Shown here: piece by piece, positions 38,009 to 48,612 of the stretch
Position numbering within the stretch: the stretch's first letter is position 1
How the letters are laid out: the number at the start of each line of letters is the position of its first letter
NCBI GenBank assembly: GCA_020747065.1
Contig: JAGMVK010000001.1
Location: 1,860,001 to 1,924,000, forward strand
Length of the DNA: 64,000 nt
Reading direction: 5' to 3'
Source of the DNA: Cadophora sp. MPI-SDFR-AT-0126
Lineage: Eukaryota > Ascomycota > Leotiomycetes > Helotiales > Ploettnerulaceae
Made by a program: the position numbers and the translations under genes
The notes under the pieces: model-generated
The model's database searches: none
Seen by the model: only the letters and a program-made list of their open reading frames with translations
What the model was told of the DNA's origin: nothing

Positions 38009-39302
38009 ACGCTCGTTCAGTACGGAGACGAACTCTTTCAGACAACAAGACGTAGCCTGTCTCTTGTTCTCCAGGCCATAATTAAGGAGCAAGAAATGCC
38101 GGTATATTTCGACGTCTTCGATAATCGCGTTCGGATGACTATCCGATTTCTGAAGGTTTTCAAAGAAGCGCAGTTGAAAGATGCAATAAGTGGTCCCTTC
38201 GATCATCTTTCCTGTAACATATCTGAACGGCAGTTACCAGCCCCAGCCGAGCACAGATATCGCCAAATTACAACACTTGTCAAAGAACTGACCAATACTT
38301 CCTTCACCTTTAATGAGATCTATGGGTGGGCTCATATGGTACGTAGTAGTCTTATACGTAGCTTCCTTCTATTGTTCATTGACTGCTGTAGCTGGATGAG
38401 AGTCGACGGAAGCTGGAGATGCCAATCTTGAAAGTTCGGAACCAACCACAACACATCGGCTCCATGGTGTCACCGGGGTGGTTCATCGACCCAATTCTGT
38501 CATGGTGCAACACTCATGCGAGCCAAATGCTCGGCCCATTGTCGAAAATGGTAAAGTCTGGGCGCTAGCGGTGAAAGACATCCCCGTCAATGGCGAAGTC
38601 ACTTTCGATTACCTCCCCAATGACTGGGCATACGATCACTCAGTTCGTGTTGATACTTTGCACACCGACTGGGATATCGAGTGCCGCCTTTGCCAAAAGT
38701 GCCGGACCAGGATATAAATTGCAGAATGGACGAGTTCCGGTAAGCTGATGGGCGAGGCATCCCGGCATACCATGGACGAACCCTTCTGTGGCCCAGAGAT
38801 TATCGCTCGGATCGATACGTGGATCCCTAGGCTAGAACAGCTGGGTTATGGTCCAGGTGGAGAGTACTTCCCGTTCTATCGTCGATTGTGGTGGATTCGC
38901 CTCGCACAGCGCTACGGCGAAAAGGTGTACAGAGAAACTCTTCATGCTTGTCTGAAGCTCTACGTGCAGATTGAACCAGGACATGTCGGTTATGAAGGTC
39001 GAATCGAGAGTCTCTACGTTCTGTGCGACTTGGTGAGTTTCTCGCTGCAGCTAATTATATTTTCCTCGTTCTGGACCCCGGCAAAACATCCTTGATTAAG
39101 TAAAGCTGCGTGCTGCCATTTTACGTAGCTGGAGCCCAATGCTTGCGATCGCAGAGTCAAAGAGGAGGGTTGGACTGGGATAACAAGCGAGGCAGGCCGC
39201 AAGAGGATGAAGAGTTTGCCAAGTATGTCACAAGGGGGCTTTGAAACTCCTCAAACAACTCAGTGCAATTGGAAATACAATCCAATCGTTCATATGCTGT
39301 AA
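38009..39302 (+). pseudogene. broken, 5'-truncated SET-domain gene
   Basis: Exon-like blocks are 38009-38338, 38392-38501, 38502-39032 and 39129-39302. Introns of 53 and 96 nt still have good splice sites. The first block ends after EIYGWAH, and the second (LEMPILKVRNQPQHIGSM, then FIDPILS) loses frame by one base near 38501. The third resumes with the SET core MVQHSCEPNARPIVENGKVW and VNGEVTFDYLPNDW, and hits TAA at 38715-38717 after CQKCRTRI. That stop is one C-to-T change from CAA, and the frame continues intact through GKLMGEASRHTMDEPFCGP to a natural stop at 39302. No MYND finger or N-terminal SET half is found upstream. It is related to the intact MYND-SET gene that follows: both share HxCxPN, LGxGP and LKLYxxxEP positions. 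One sequencing error could explain one break but not both. Confidence 0.75.
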
Positions 39303-39569
39303 TTCAGGTCAATCGAACAAGAAAGGCTATTGGGTGCACCTCCTCAAATTGTCAACATGTCGGTAAGCGAGAACATCAGTGCAGAGCATTGTGCACCTCA
39401 CCTTTCGAGTCCCTCTAGCGACGCCATTCACAGAAGTTTGATTTAAATCAGTCCACCGCCATGCATCTAGCGCTGCCTGCGTAGAAACCTTTTCTTTATC
39501 AAATGTCTCCTCGAATTTTATAATGTGCCCAACCACCTTCACACCATCGCGACTGTTAGATCGAACGCC

Positions 39570-41307
39570 ATGGCAGCCACCACGCCTCAGTCCATGAGCA
39601 CTGAGTACGAGATACCTGAGCGTGTCAAGTCTGACCTTACTCTCCAGCTCAGAACGTCCAACATACCAGGTGCAGGCCGTGGATTGTTTGTTCTACAAGA
39701 CGTTAAGGCAGGCGAACTGCTCTTCGAGGTCCCTAATGTACTGTTCTCTACCGTAAGCATTATCTTTCTACCGGCCTTACAAAGACTGACTAGACACATA
39801 ACAGGTGTCCGCAGATTGTCTGGAGACAACTTGTGACAATTGTTTTGTACATCAATCCCAGTATGGCAAGACTGGTGCACGCCCAGATCTGAGCTTTTAC
39901 CCCTGCGACACCTGCAAGATTGCCCACTACTGCAGTCCTACCTGTAAGGAATCTGCATGGCAAGCATACCACAGATTCGAATGCCCAATAATCGCCAATA
40001 TGATTGCTTCTGAGCCAGGATGGGTAGACAGAGCAAACCCTCGATCTGAAGAGTTCCGCACCATTATTCGAATTCTTTCCGTACATGACGCTGGAAAGAT
40101 ACAGGACATTGAATGGGAAGAGATTATCGGATTGCAGCCGCAACTGACAGCGACCAGTAGAGGACCACACTTTATTAGGGGACTGCCTGAGATGCTGGAG
40201 TTGATTGTCAAATACGAAGTAACGAAGCTGGGTATGGACGATGTTGAGAAGCTCATACGCGCCGTAAGTTTCCCAGACTCTTAAGTACTCCCTGATACAC
40301 TCGGCTTACATACAGAGAAGTATTTCAACAATCGTTGCTTCATCCAATTGTGGACTCCCTACCAACTGCCTCTACCCAACACCAGACGATACCGAACTGT
40401 CGAGGTCCTAGTTGGCGAGTGTCTGGAGCCATTTTATAGCATGCTCAACCACTGTTGCGACCCAAACAGTACTTGGCTTTCCGAAGGGCGTACTCTTCAA
40501 ATCCGTGCTGAGAGAGATATCAAAGCTGGCGAAGAACTCACCGTCTGCTACCATTGGATGGACACCTTTGAAGATCGTCAGAAGATCCTGTCAGGTTGGA
40601 TCGGCAAGTGCATCTGCTGCCTCTGTCTCGATCCTCCGCCAGAGCCAAATGGTAACCTCAGAGAGTATGTGACCAGACTTATTACTGCGAGAGGCAGTGC
40701 CGCTACACCTTCTCAAGCTCGATCCATCTCGCTCCAACAGGCAATCCGAGAGATGGAACGAGTCGGACTTGGACCCTCTGCGTGGCCGTTGAGACAGCTC
40801 TATGCACAACTATTCCAATGTCGATGTGGGCAGTACGACGGACCGGAAATGCTGAAGACCTGGCTGAAGTTGTACTTCTTCGTTGAGCCTGCTATGCGTC
40901 CACCCGAATGTTTAGCCAACCGTAACAGATCTCTCGCCATCCTCGCCTACTTGCTCGATCTTAATGATCCTTCCTACGCCAACTTAGAGCCGTATCCAGA
41001 AGAGATTGAGAAGTTGGCACCATGGTTACACTACCAGTTGAGAGCTAGACTGTTGCACGATGTCCGTCAGTGTCGCAGCAAGGATTCTTACTGTGTCAAA
41101 TTTGAGGAGGACGCTTACGAGCAAGATTTTGGACAGCTGGAGAGAGATGCCGAGGCAATGGTTTTAAAGAGCGACAGGGACTATGTTTCGTACTTAAAGA
41201 GTGAAGAGTCGAAGTGGGCGTTTGTGAAGGACATGAACGAACTTTTGGCCTGGGCTGGACTTCCTGCTCGATCAGAATCACAGCTTTTGAGCATACATTC
41301 TATGTGA
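39570..41307 (+). CDS. MYND-SET protein, SMYD-like lysine methyltransferase candidate (543 aa)
   Basis: Exons 39570-39752, 39805-40263 and 40318-41307 (introns 52 and 54 nt) make 544 codons. The ATG at 39570 has good context (CGCCATGG); one at 39525 is in frame upstream. The second intron must end at GAG rather than the CAG two bases earlier to keep frame. The SET N-terminus (LRTSNIPGAGRGLFVLQDVKAGE) is split by a MYND finger (CDNCF, then FYPCDTCKIAHYCSPTC and HRFEC). The SET core follows: MLNHCCDPNSTW, LQIRAERDIKAGEELTVCYH. The post-SET-like Cys cluster is GKCICCLC. The usual NHSC is NHCC here. A helical C-terminal region completes the SMYD-type layout. Members methylate lysines of histones or other proteins; whether this one is active is not known. 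Confidence 0.88.
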
Positions 41308-42000
41308 GCATCAGATTTTGCTCTCCGCCAGATGGGGCTCTTCGTCTGAAGAATATGGAGGTTTTAAGCACGAGTTACATTCCGGAAGGCAAGTTGCAGC
41401 TTTTGATCAATCTCCTGGGATTGAGGGCAGGCCTCTATGTGAGATCCAAATTATCTATCTCTGAGGTTACAGAACGATCGAGCCTGCCCATGTAGCTAGA
41501 CACTGAACACAAGATTGCAATCAAAGTTCTATGTCTATTAGATTCACATAACTGAAACGCCTTCCTGATGATCAAGAGGATAGATCACGCAAACTGTACA
41601 ATCGACCACCGTGAAATGCCATTTATCAGCTGCATTTGTCTTGCGTGATTATTTACTGCACAGTGCGGAAGTTCAACTCGATGCTTCTCAGAACTCATGT
41701 CTTGCACATCAGCCGGACCAGATATTCTTTTCTTCGCCCAATAATTCAGTGCAGTTCCCAAACAAGCAAAGCCGCCTTCGCGGTTTTCACCAACGCATAA
41801 AGTACAAACGGTCCAACTGCCAGAACCATGGAAAAGTGACGTGGAGAAAGAGAAGCTTGCAACCTTTCAAAGCGTTGATGAATAGCCAACCAGTTCAATA
41901 CAATGCGCCAGCCGCTGCTGAAACCAAATGTAAAGAAGACTAAAAATCGTCGAAGGAGCTTATCGATCTCATTTCTCTGCTCAATACCATCTTGGAGTAC
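41308..42000. other. intergenic between convergent genes
   Basis: This is the 3' flank shared by the MYND-SET gene and the RID-type methyltransferase gene. The 110-codon ORF at 41611-41943 is unsupported. Confidence 0.5.
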
Positions 42001-44563
42001 TCAATCGATAACCTGTGCACGTCGTTCTTGCTCGGCCTTATCGACCTTCTTCAAGTGCTTGACAATGGCTTTGAATAAAATCTCTGCGATAAGAGGTGGA
42101 ACAGCATTGCCGATCTGCTTCTTAATCGCACTGCCATAGAAGACATGGTAATGCGGAAAAGACTGAAGCGCGGCTAGTTCTCTATCCGTGAAGCCTCGCT
42201 CTCCATCTGGATGCCCACGAGTCCCACCATCACAAGTGATAGTCGGCACTGCCCCTGAAGCATCCCAACTTGTTTTGATTGTACGGCCGCATGCCGCCTC
42301 GATATTGTGATTTGGGCAGTCCGATGGGATACTGTTCAGGACGCTTCTAACGCTTGTGAGTGGCTTGAGATTCCTGGAGGTGTTCGAGTGGGTGTATCGA
42401 GGTAGTTCGGGGAGAGTTTCACCAGGACTAGAAAATTAGTATTAGTTGTCAGTCAATCAGAGGTCTAGGTGAAACTTACCAAGCAGCGATAATAATCAAG
42501 CGCCTACGAGTCTGTGCGAGGCCGTAATTCTGGAACTGTACAATCTCGTACGAGACCGAATACCCATAAGATGTGAAAATTTGGATCAGGCTATTGAACG
42601 CTGCTTCAAATTTTGGGTGCAGAATACCGAATGTCTGCTCCAGAGTAATAATACGGGGACGAGCCTTGTGCACTAGAGCATCACAAGCAAACAGTGAGTC
42701 AAAATTTTGCTGATCGTTTTTACCGACTCGCGTGTGAACCGGTGAGAAAACTTGACAAGGAGGTGAGAGATGGAGAACATCAACGAGGAGATTTCGGTTG
42801 GCGTTGATCGTAGTGACCAGATCGTGTGCCCACATCTCATAGTGGGTAGCGCCTGGAAAATTTGCCTTCCACGTCTTGCCTGCGTTTTGGTCCAGATCAA
42901 GTCCCCAAAGCACTTGCAAAGCAGCAGCGACAGCACCTCTGGTCGTTCCTCCAGCTCCACAAACTACAGAAGTCAGTGGCCGAGAATAGTAGATGGAGAA
43001 TTAGAAGACTTACAGGCATCTCCATAAGTGTAGGTCGAGTAGTTTTTGCGCTTATTTTCAGGGTACAGCGGCATCAGCGCCACTTCTGTCTGATTGTGAG
43101 CTTGTCGCATGGGTTTCGGATTCCTTTTGGCAGATGTCTCGTGGCCGGCCAGGTCAATTTCAATGGGCTGGCGATGCTGGCGAGCTCTTGGATGTGATCG
43201 ACGAGAATGATCCTCATGGGTGTTCTGGAAGTGTTCTAGCAGCTTTTCGGCTCTGTTGAAGCCTTTTCCGCACTGGTGGCACTCGTACGCATGATTTGGT
43301 GATTGGTAAAGCTCAGGAGGAGGTGACAGAGTTTCCACACGCCCAGACCCACGAATGAAAGTATGTCCCCGCCACTCGTGTCTTAATGCTGAAGGATCCA
43401 TGAAACAGCCGGGTGTGCACTCTTTCTCATCAAGACCAACTAAGACTTTCTTGCGGATATTGATAGGGTATTTGAGGGTATTGGTTCTCGCATGTTCGCT
43501 CGCGTTGTCGTAGAAAGTCATGAATTTCCAACGAACAACCAATCGCTCGTAGTCCTTGACATATTCCATATTATCGTCTTTGTTATCATATGGAAGACCT
43601 TCTCGCTGGAACCCAAGGTGAGGATGAGGGTAGTTCGTCGAGACGACATGACGAAGCTTCACTAGGCCCTCTAACCCGACTTGAACCATTGCCTGTTCCA
43701 TGATCGGTCTTGAATCATCAAGTTCGACCTCCAACATGAAGCATACTTCATTTAACTTCTTTGGCAAGAGGCCCATCATGTGAGAACATCTCTTCAACAT
43801 CCATCCTCGAAGTACTACTTCCTTAGTGTAAGTGTTTTTGATGATCTTAGCTATCTTTAGGAAGGTGCCGTTGAGGAATTCGGCTGTCTTGCCTCTTCTC
43901 AAACACACTCCATGGATATCGAATGAATCAAGCTCTTCTTGTGGAAAGCAAATTGGAAGGTTTCTTGCAGGAATTGGCTGAGCTCGTGCTTGGATTTGAG
44001 AAGCAGGACCGTAGAATTCGGCCTCGAATCTTTCCTCTAAGTCATCGACGTTGATTATACCTCCCGGACCATACTTTAATTCTTCGAAGCCATCAATGTC
44101 GAAAGCTGTGGGCTTGTGTCCTAAGTTCGACATATGACATTTAAACCGCTTTGGAGTGGAGACGTCGTTTTGCCGGGTTGATTCCATTGATGTTGTCAGT
44201 GGATCGATGATTCGTATGTCAGGATCGGGTCTTGTGACATGCTTGAATGCAACATCCGTTGAATTTGGAGTCGAGTTTCTCAAAGTGGAAGATGAGGCGA
44301 ATGATTCTGCCCGAGGACGCTTGAGAGGTGAGCTTCGTCCTGGATTACTTGAGCCTATTCGTACTAAGGAAAGAACATCAGCTAAAGTACACGACTGGTA
44401 TAATGACATTACATCTCCCATCAGCTATGGCAAAGACGAACTCTTCCAAAGTGTAATTTGGCTGCGATGACAGGGGACGATCTAGAGTAAACATACCATC
44501 TGGACCAATTTCAAAGTGCCCATCATCTCTTATGACATACAAAGTACCAGGTATGGATGACAT
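42001..44563 (-). CDS. rid: RID-type DNA (cytosine-5) methyltransferase with C2H2 finger (800 aa)
   Basis: Exons 44563-44413, 44354-43014, 42963-42480 and 42427-42001 (introns 58, 50 and 52 nt) make 801 codons. All C5-methyltransferase motifs are present: motif I FCGAGGTTRGA (from 498, built across intron 2), motif IV PPCQ with catalytic Cys567, motif VI EQT at 606-608, motif VIII QTRRR (648-652) and motif X IGNAVPP (about 764-770). EQT in place of the usual ENV is, to my knowledge, the mark of the fungal RID/Masc1 group. N. crassa RID is needed for repeat-induced point mutation, and A. immersus Masc1 for methylation induced premeiotically. Residues about 195-390 form the N-terminal domain (BAH-like at most). 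A C2H2 finger (C409, C412, H425, H430) lies before the catalytic domain. It is expected to be nuclear and active in the sexual cycle. Confidence 0.92.
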
Positions 44564-45114
44564 GATGAAGGCGTATTCGATCTTCCCTCTCTATCCTAGT
44601 AAATAGTTAGAGCTCGAGTCGAATGGGAGGGGCGCCGAGAGATAAAGTGGAGAGAAATCAAGTGCAGTAGAGCAAACATGCCTTGTGTAGAAGTTCCAAA
44701 ACAGATCAACGACATGTGATGGAGTGTTTGAAATGTCTGAGAACGATATGCGAAGTATTGGAGGAAAGTAAGTTGTGAAGAAGAGACTGAGGTAGGCAGT
44801 GGAGCAAACAAGAGGGTGAGATATAGGGAGAGCGTTGAATAAATAAAGGTTAGAGTTCGGCGGCTGTCGGCGAAAGAAACTATTCACTTTTGAAATCAGC
44901 CAAAGCTACGCTACTGATCGATCGATTGCCGAGTTCGAGAGAACACGATAGTACAGATTTCACTTATAAGCTCATATAGCCCAACCATGCGCCGCGTTAC
45001 TGTGGCTAGCCTAGCTCGCTCCACACCTCGATTCTATTTATTATACGTTTCAAACTTCCGATTTATTCTTGCATCTTTGTCGAATATTCTTGAAACATCG
45101 TACTCCGCCTCAGA
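44564..45114. other. divergent promoter region between methyltransferase and F-box genes
   Basis: No coding frame is supported. The region must carry both promoters. Confidence 0.5.
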
Positions 45115-46158
45115 ATGGACCGCACCAAGAGATTTTTCGTATTTTTCCGACAAGCAATAAAACACATTCCACGATATTTCGCAGTCCAGCGGCCAAATGC
45201 ATTAGAATACTCGCTTTTGGCCAAGCTCCCAGCAGAGCTCCTCCAACAGATTGCCGACGACCTTCCCCCCGCATCAGCCGCATCATTTTCTCTATCTTGT
45301 CGGCAGATTCATTTCTCGATCGGAAATCGGTATCTTCATGATCTAGCGTCCTCCTCTGATGAAACACTGGTGTTCTTGGACCTCATAGAACATGATCTTC
45401 AGGACCAGATCGTCTGCAGCTCCTGCAGGAAGCTCCACAAGATCAAATATGCTAAGAAATACACCCAGAAGTGTTTCCTCTATGATCCAGTGGTAATACC
45501 GAACTGCCTGTTCGATGATATGAGGAAAATGATTCCAATCCATATTGACGAGAATTTCAGCACCATTGTTTTCAAAATGGTGATGAAGCACTATCGCCTC
45601 TTTGGCGACGACATTCAAGTCCGCCGGCTGTGTGGACTTCTGACAGATGGATTCCGCATGAGCCCCTGGGGTGGTACCTTGATCAAGAAAAGACAATCAG
45701 AATGTCGGATTAGAAATGGGTCCCTTTTCATCTGCAAACGCATAGCTTTCCATGGCAATTGCGCTGACGTCAAGCCACACTCTATATGGTTCTACATTTG
45801 TCCTCATCTTGAAGTAGAATCCGTGGAGCGGCCTGCTAGTCTCCGTATCATGTCACATTCTGTCTCAAATGAGGGGTGGCTAATAGTACTTCATCGCGAG
45901 AACGGTACCAAGATCAAGAAGACATCGTGGGATCTCGGCTCCGAAGTCCAGCAATGTCGATACTGTCGAACAGAATATAAGGCTGAGTTCGAGCATGGTA
46001 ATGAGTGCACTATGAAGTCTACATTCACCATCTGGAAAGATCTTGGACATGGGCCGGAGACTGAAGAATGGAAAGCACAGATGCCTTCTGATGACAGCTT
46101 GTCGGTTCCAGAGCGAATTCAGTTTCACCGAGGAGAGATAGCTTCTTTCTTCCAATAG
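45115..46158 (+). CDS. F-box protein (347 aa)
   Basis: This is a single exon of 348 codons. After a basic N-terminus, an F-box lies at about residues 33-75: LLAKLPAELLQQIADDLPPASAASFSLSCRQIHF, with the LPxELLxxIxxxL pattern. The remainder is a fungal-type F-box C-terminal region with Cys pairs (CSSCRKLHK near 100 and CRYCRTEYKAEFEHGNEC near 285) that could bind zinc. These proteins are presumed SCF ubiquitin-ligase adaptors through Skp1. Such families are large and variable in Helotiales and related fungi, and the target here is unknown. The only longer alternative start lies in a different frame. Confidence 0.8.
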   Translation: MDRTKRFFVFFRQAIKHIPRYFAVQRPNALEYSLLAKLPAELLQQIADDLPPASAASFSLSCRQIHFSIGNRYLHDLASSSDETLVFLDLIEHDLQDQIVCSSCRKLHKIKYAKKYTQKCFLYDPVVIPNCLFDDMRKMIPIHIDENFSTIVFKMVMKHYRLFGDDIQVRRLCGLLTDGFRMSPWGGTLIKKRQSECRIRNGSLFICKRIAFHGNCADVKPHSIWFYICPHLEVESVERPASLRIMSHSVSNEGWLIVLHRENGTKIKKTSWDLGSEVQQCRYCRTEYKAEFEHGNECTMKSTFTIWKDLGHGPETEEWKAQMPSDDSLSVPERIQFHRGEIASFFQ

Positions 46159-46571
46159 ACAGGGCTGGCGCGGGCCGGAGATGAAGTTTCGTCCTTCTTA
46201 TCAAAAGGAGCATCTGGCTCGACTTTGGTCATGCATGAACCCAGGGGCTCGAGAGTCACAAAGTTGGTGAACTCAAAGCATTTCTGACCAAGTTAGCTAA
46301 AGTCTTGCGTGATCAATGTATATACATGTCAGAACTAATTTACCAACATTATGTTAAACATGTATTCCAACGTAACACATAAAGATCCATTAAACAGAGT
46401 AATTACTTTGTAGAAATGATATTTTGGATAACTTAGCTCAAGCCAACGCCCGCTATGCAGTTACATGACCACAAGTTTCTCCCACGATAATTGCCCAGCT
46501 GCGACTCGCATTTCCAAAGCTCACATCCATGTTGGTCTTCAGCTTCTGACCCGCTCCTACATGACGACCTC
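46159..46571. other. intergenic between convergent genes
   Basis: This short AT-rich spacer lies between the F-box stop and the SRP19 stop. It contains no gene. Confidence 0.5.
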
Positions 46572-47487
46572 TCATTTCTTCTTTTTCTTATCCTTCTTCT
46601 TTCCCTCTATCGCACCTTGTGGTGGCGTTGCACTTCCACCTCCACCGCCCATCATAGCCTGCATAGCAGACAGATCTGGCATACCAGGGATCCCTCCAGC
46701 TCCGCCTGCACCACCCGCACCTTGCATCTCCGCCATCATGTCCTTAAAAAAGTTATCGCTGACTCCGCCACCTGTCAGAGCTGGGGAGTAATGCGGCAGT
46801 AGACTGTTCATCTTCCATCCTTTGGGAACAGCAGGTTGAGGGTATGGTTTCGAGGCGTCGGGCGGAGGGACTCCTGGGACGCGGACCAGAGAGGCAGTGG
46901 CGTTTGTTGATGGATTTGCTTTTAGATGAGCGGAGACGAGCGTATAGAGGTGGTGTTCTAATATATGTCAATTTCCGATCTCTTCAGGGCAGAAACACTG
47001 AAATACTGTTCTTGATACTGGTATTCCTTCCACCCTTCAGCTTGATCTTTACCCGTCCCGGGTTAGACCAATCCTTAGGATGTATCTTCGTCGGCTCAAA
47101 CAGCGTCTCAAGTCCCAATCGTCCGCATGCATTGACAATTTCCCGCGCGAGGGGATTCTCAACTGCCAGTTCCTTACCCACCATCCTGCCCTCGCGCCGA
47201 CTCCTGCTCACATCGAAGTACACCGGGTACAGACATTCAAAGCTCGCATACTTGGACTGATCCTCCGCTTGGACGAATTGCGTCCCATCTGGGGCGGTAT
47301 GGGTTCGTGGGCCTGCCGCGGAGGGGATATTCGAGGGATTGATGAGAGATGGTGCAACTTGAGGTTTTGGTACTGCGGAAGGTCGAGCTCGTAGGATTTC
47401 TCGCTCATCGAAGTCGTCTGAGACATCGGAGATATCTCCCTCTGAGGGATCGCTGTCGGACACTTCTTCTATGCGCGCGTGCGACAT
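46572..47487 (-). CDS. sec65: signal recognition particle subunit SRP19/Sec65 (288 aa)
   Basis: Two exons, 47487-47007 and 46957-46572, flank a 49-nt intron and give 289 codons. The ATG at 47487 (MSHARIEEVSDSD) is preferred over one at 47670 because the acidic N-terminus is typical and the upstream part looks like leader. The SRP19 domain runs from SKYASFECLYPVYFD (about 78) through SRREGRMVGKELAVENP, IVNACGRLGLET, WSNPGRVKIKLKGGRN and, across the intron, SIKNKHHLYTLVSAHLK. The tail has YPQPAVPKGWKMNS, a Gly/Ala/Met-rich stretch and a terminal Lys cluster (KKKDKKKKK). SRP19 binds SRP RNA in the nucleolus and cytoplasm and helps load SRP54, needed for co-translational targeting to the ER. Confidence 0.94.
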
Positions 47488-48612
47488 TGTGATGTGCTGC
47501 TGGGTATGAACTAGGGAGGAGGTCGTGGTCGTGGTGGGGGTTTGGCGGGGTTGTGCGAACAGGTCAAGCAAGTGTGTCACGTGGCGTGTTGGTCTAGCAG
47601 GAGCAAGCTCCGCACAGCATGCACGCTCCAGGGTTACAATTCCGGAAAAAATCGTGGAGAAATCTTCCAAGACCAGACAGAAATCCAGAGAAGCATTCAG
47701 AAAAGCTCATTTTTAAGTTTTGTTGGTGGTGCTGCTGGGAATGCTATTGTGCTGCTGAAGTCAACGGTACTGGATGGGTCAAGCGAATTGAGACGAACTC
47801 ATGAGGTGAACATTTGGCATATATATATTAGATCATAAGGATCATTTTTCGTATCCCATGTTTACACTCGATGCCCCTGAGGCATTGCTACGTGCCAAGC
47901 TGTATCATACATTCAGCCAGGCACAGCTTCATCGAACCATTAGAGATCTGAACCATAGAAAATGTCTTGAAGGATCAGATATCGTGGCGAAGCTTCATAG
48001 CCGCCAATATGAACTAATTAGAGGATGAAACGAGAGGGACAAGCGACATGAAAACTCTGAGATATATGGTCGTATCATATCACGTATATTTCCCGATTAG
48101 GTCGACGGTCAGCCTCGCCTCTCCAAGGTTGACTTCACGCTGTGCTAAGAAATGAACACAGCCTCAGATTCGAACAGCGGATCTTGTATCTTGGCGTTAA
48201 CCGCACGCTCATAATCAAGACAAAAAAAATGTAAATCCTGCATCTTCATCATAAAAGTCCTCCAAGTCGCCCCAAAAATTTATCATAAATGCCATGCGCG
48301 TGAATTCCTATTTCCTATTTTCAACACTCCTTGTTGACTTTCACGTTGCCGCGACGAAAGCCAAGGTCTTGTGTCTTTGCACGTGATAAACTGCTTCTGC
48401 GCCAATGAAAAGGCAGATGACTAAGAACATTTTTTTGGTTCTGTTCCCCGATATTTGATAGTCCATTGTCAATCACCGCACATGTCGGAACAACCAAATT
48501 CGCAACGCCTCTCTACTATTCGAAGCCGAGAACCGCTTCAACGCACCGTGTTCATATACTCCCCAGTCCGTACCTGTCAAGGTAAACCATTCCAAAACTC
48601 TGCACTGGCAGC
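47488..48612. other. 1.1-kb divergent promoter region
   Basis: It lies between the starts of the SRP19 and eIF2B-gamma genes. No coding frame or RNA gene is supported. Confidence 0.5.

Noticed and set aside
44515..44550. Possible tiny GTATGT intron in the first exon of the methyltransferase gene
   Set aside because: It would be about 35 nt and would break the frame; reading through gives a good sequence.
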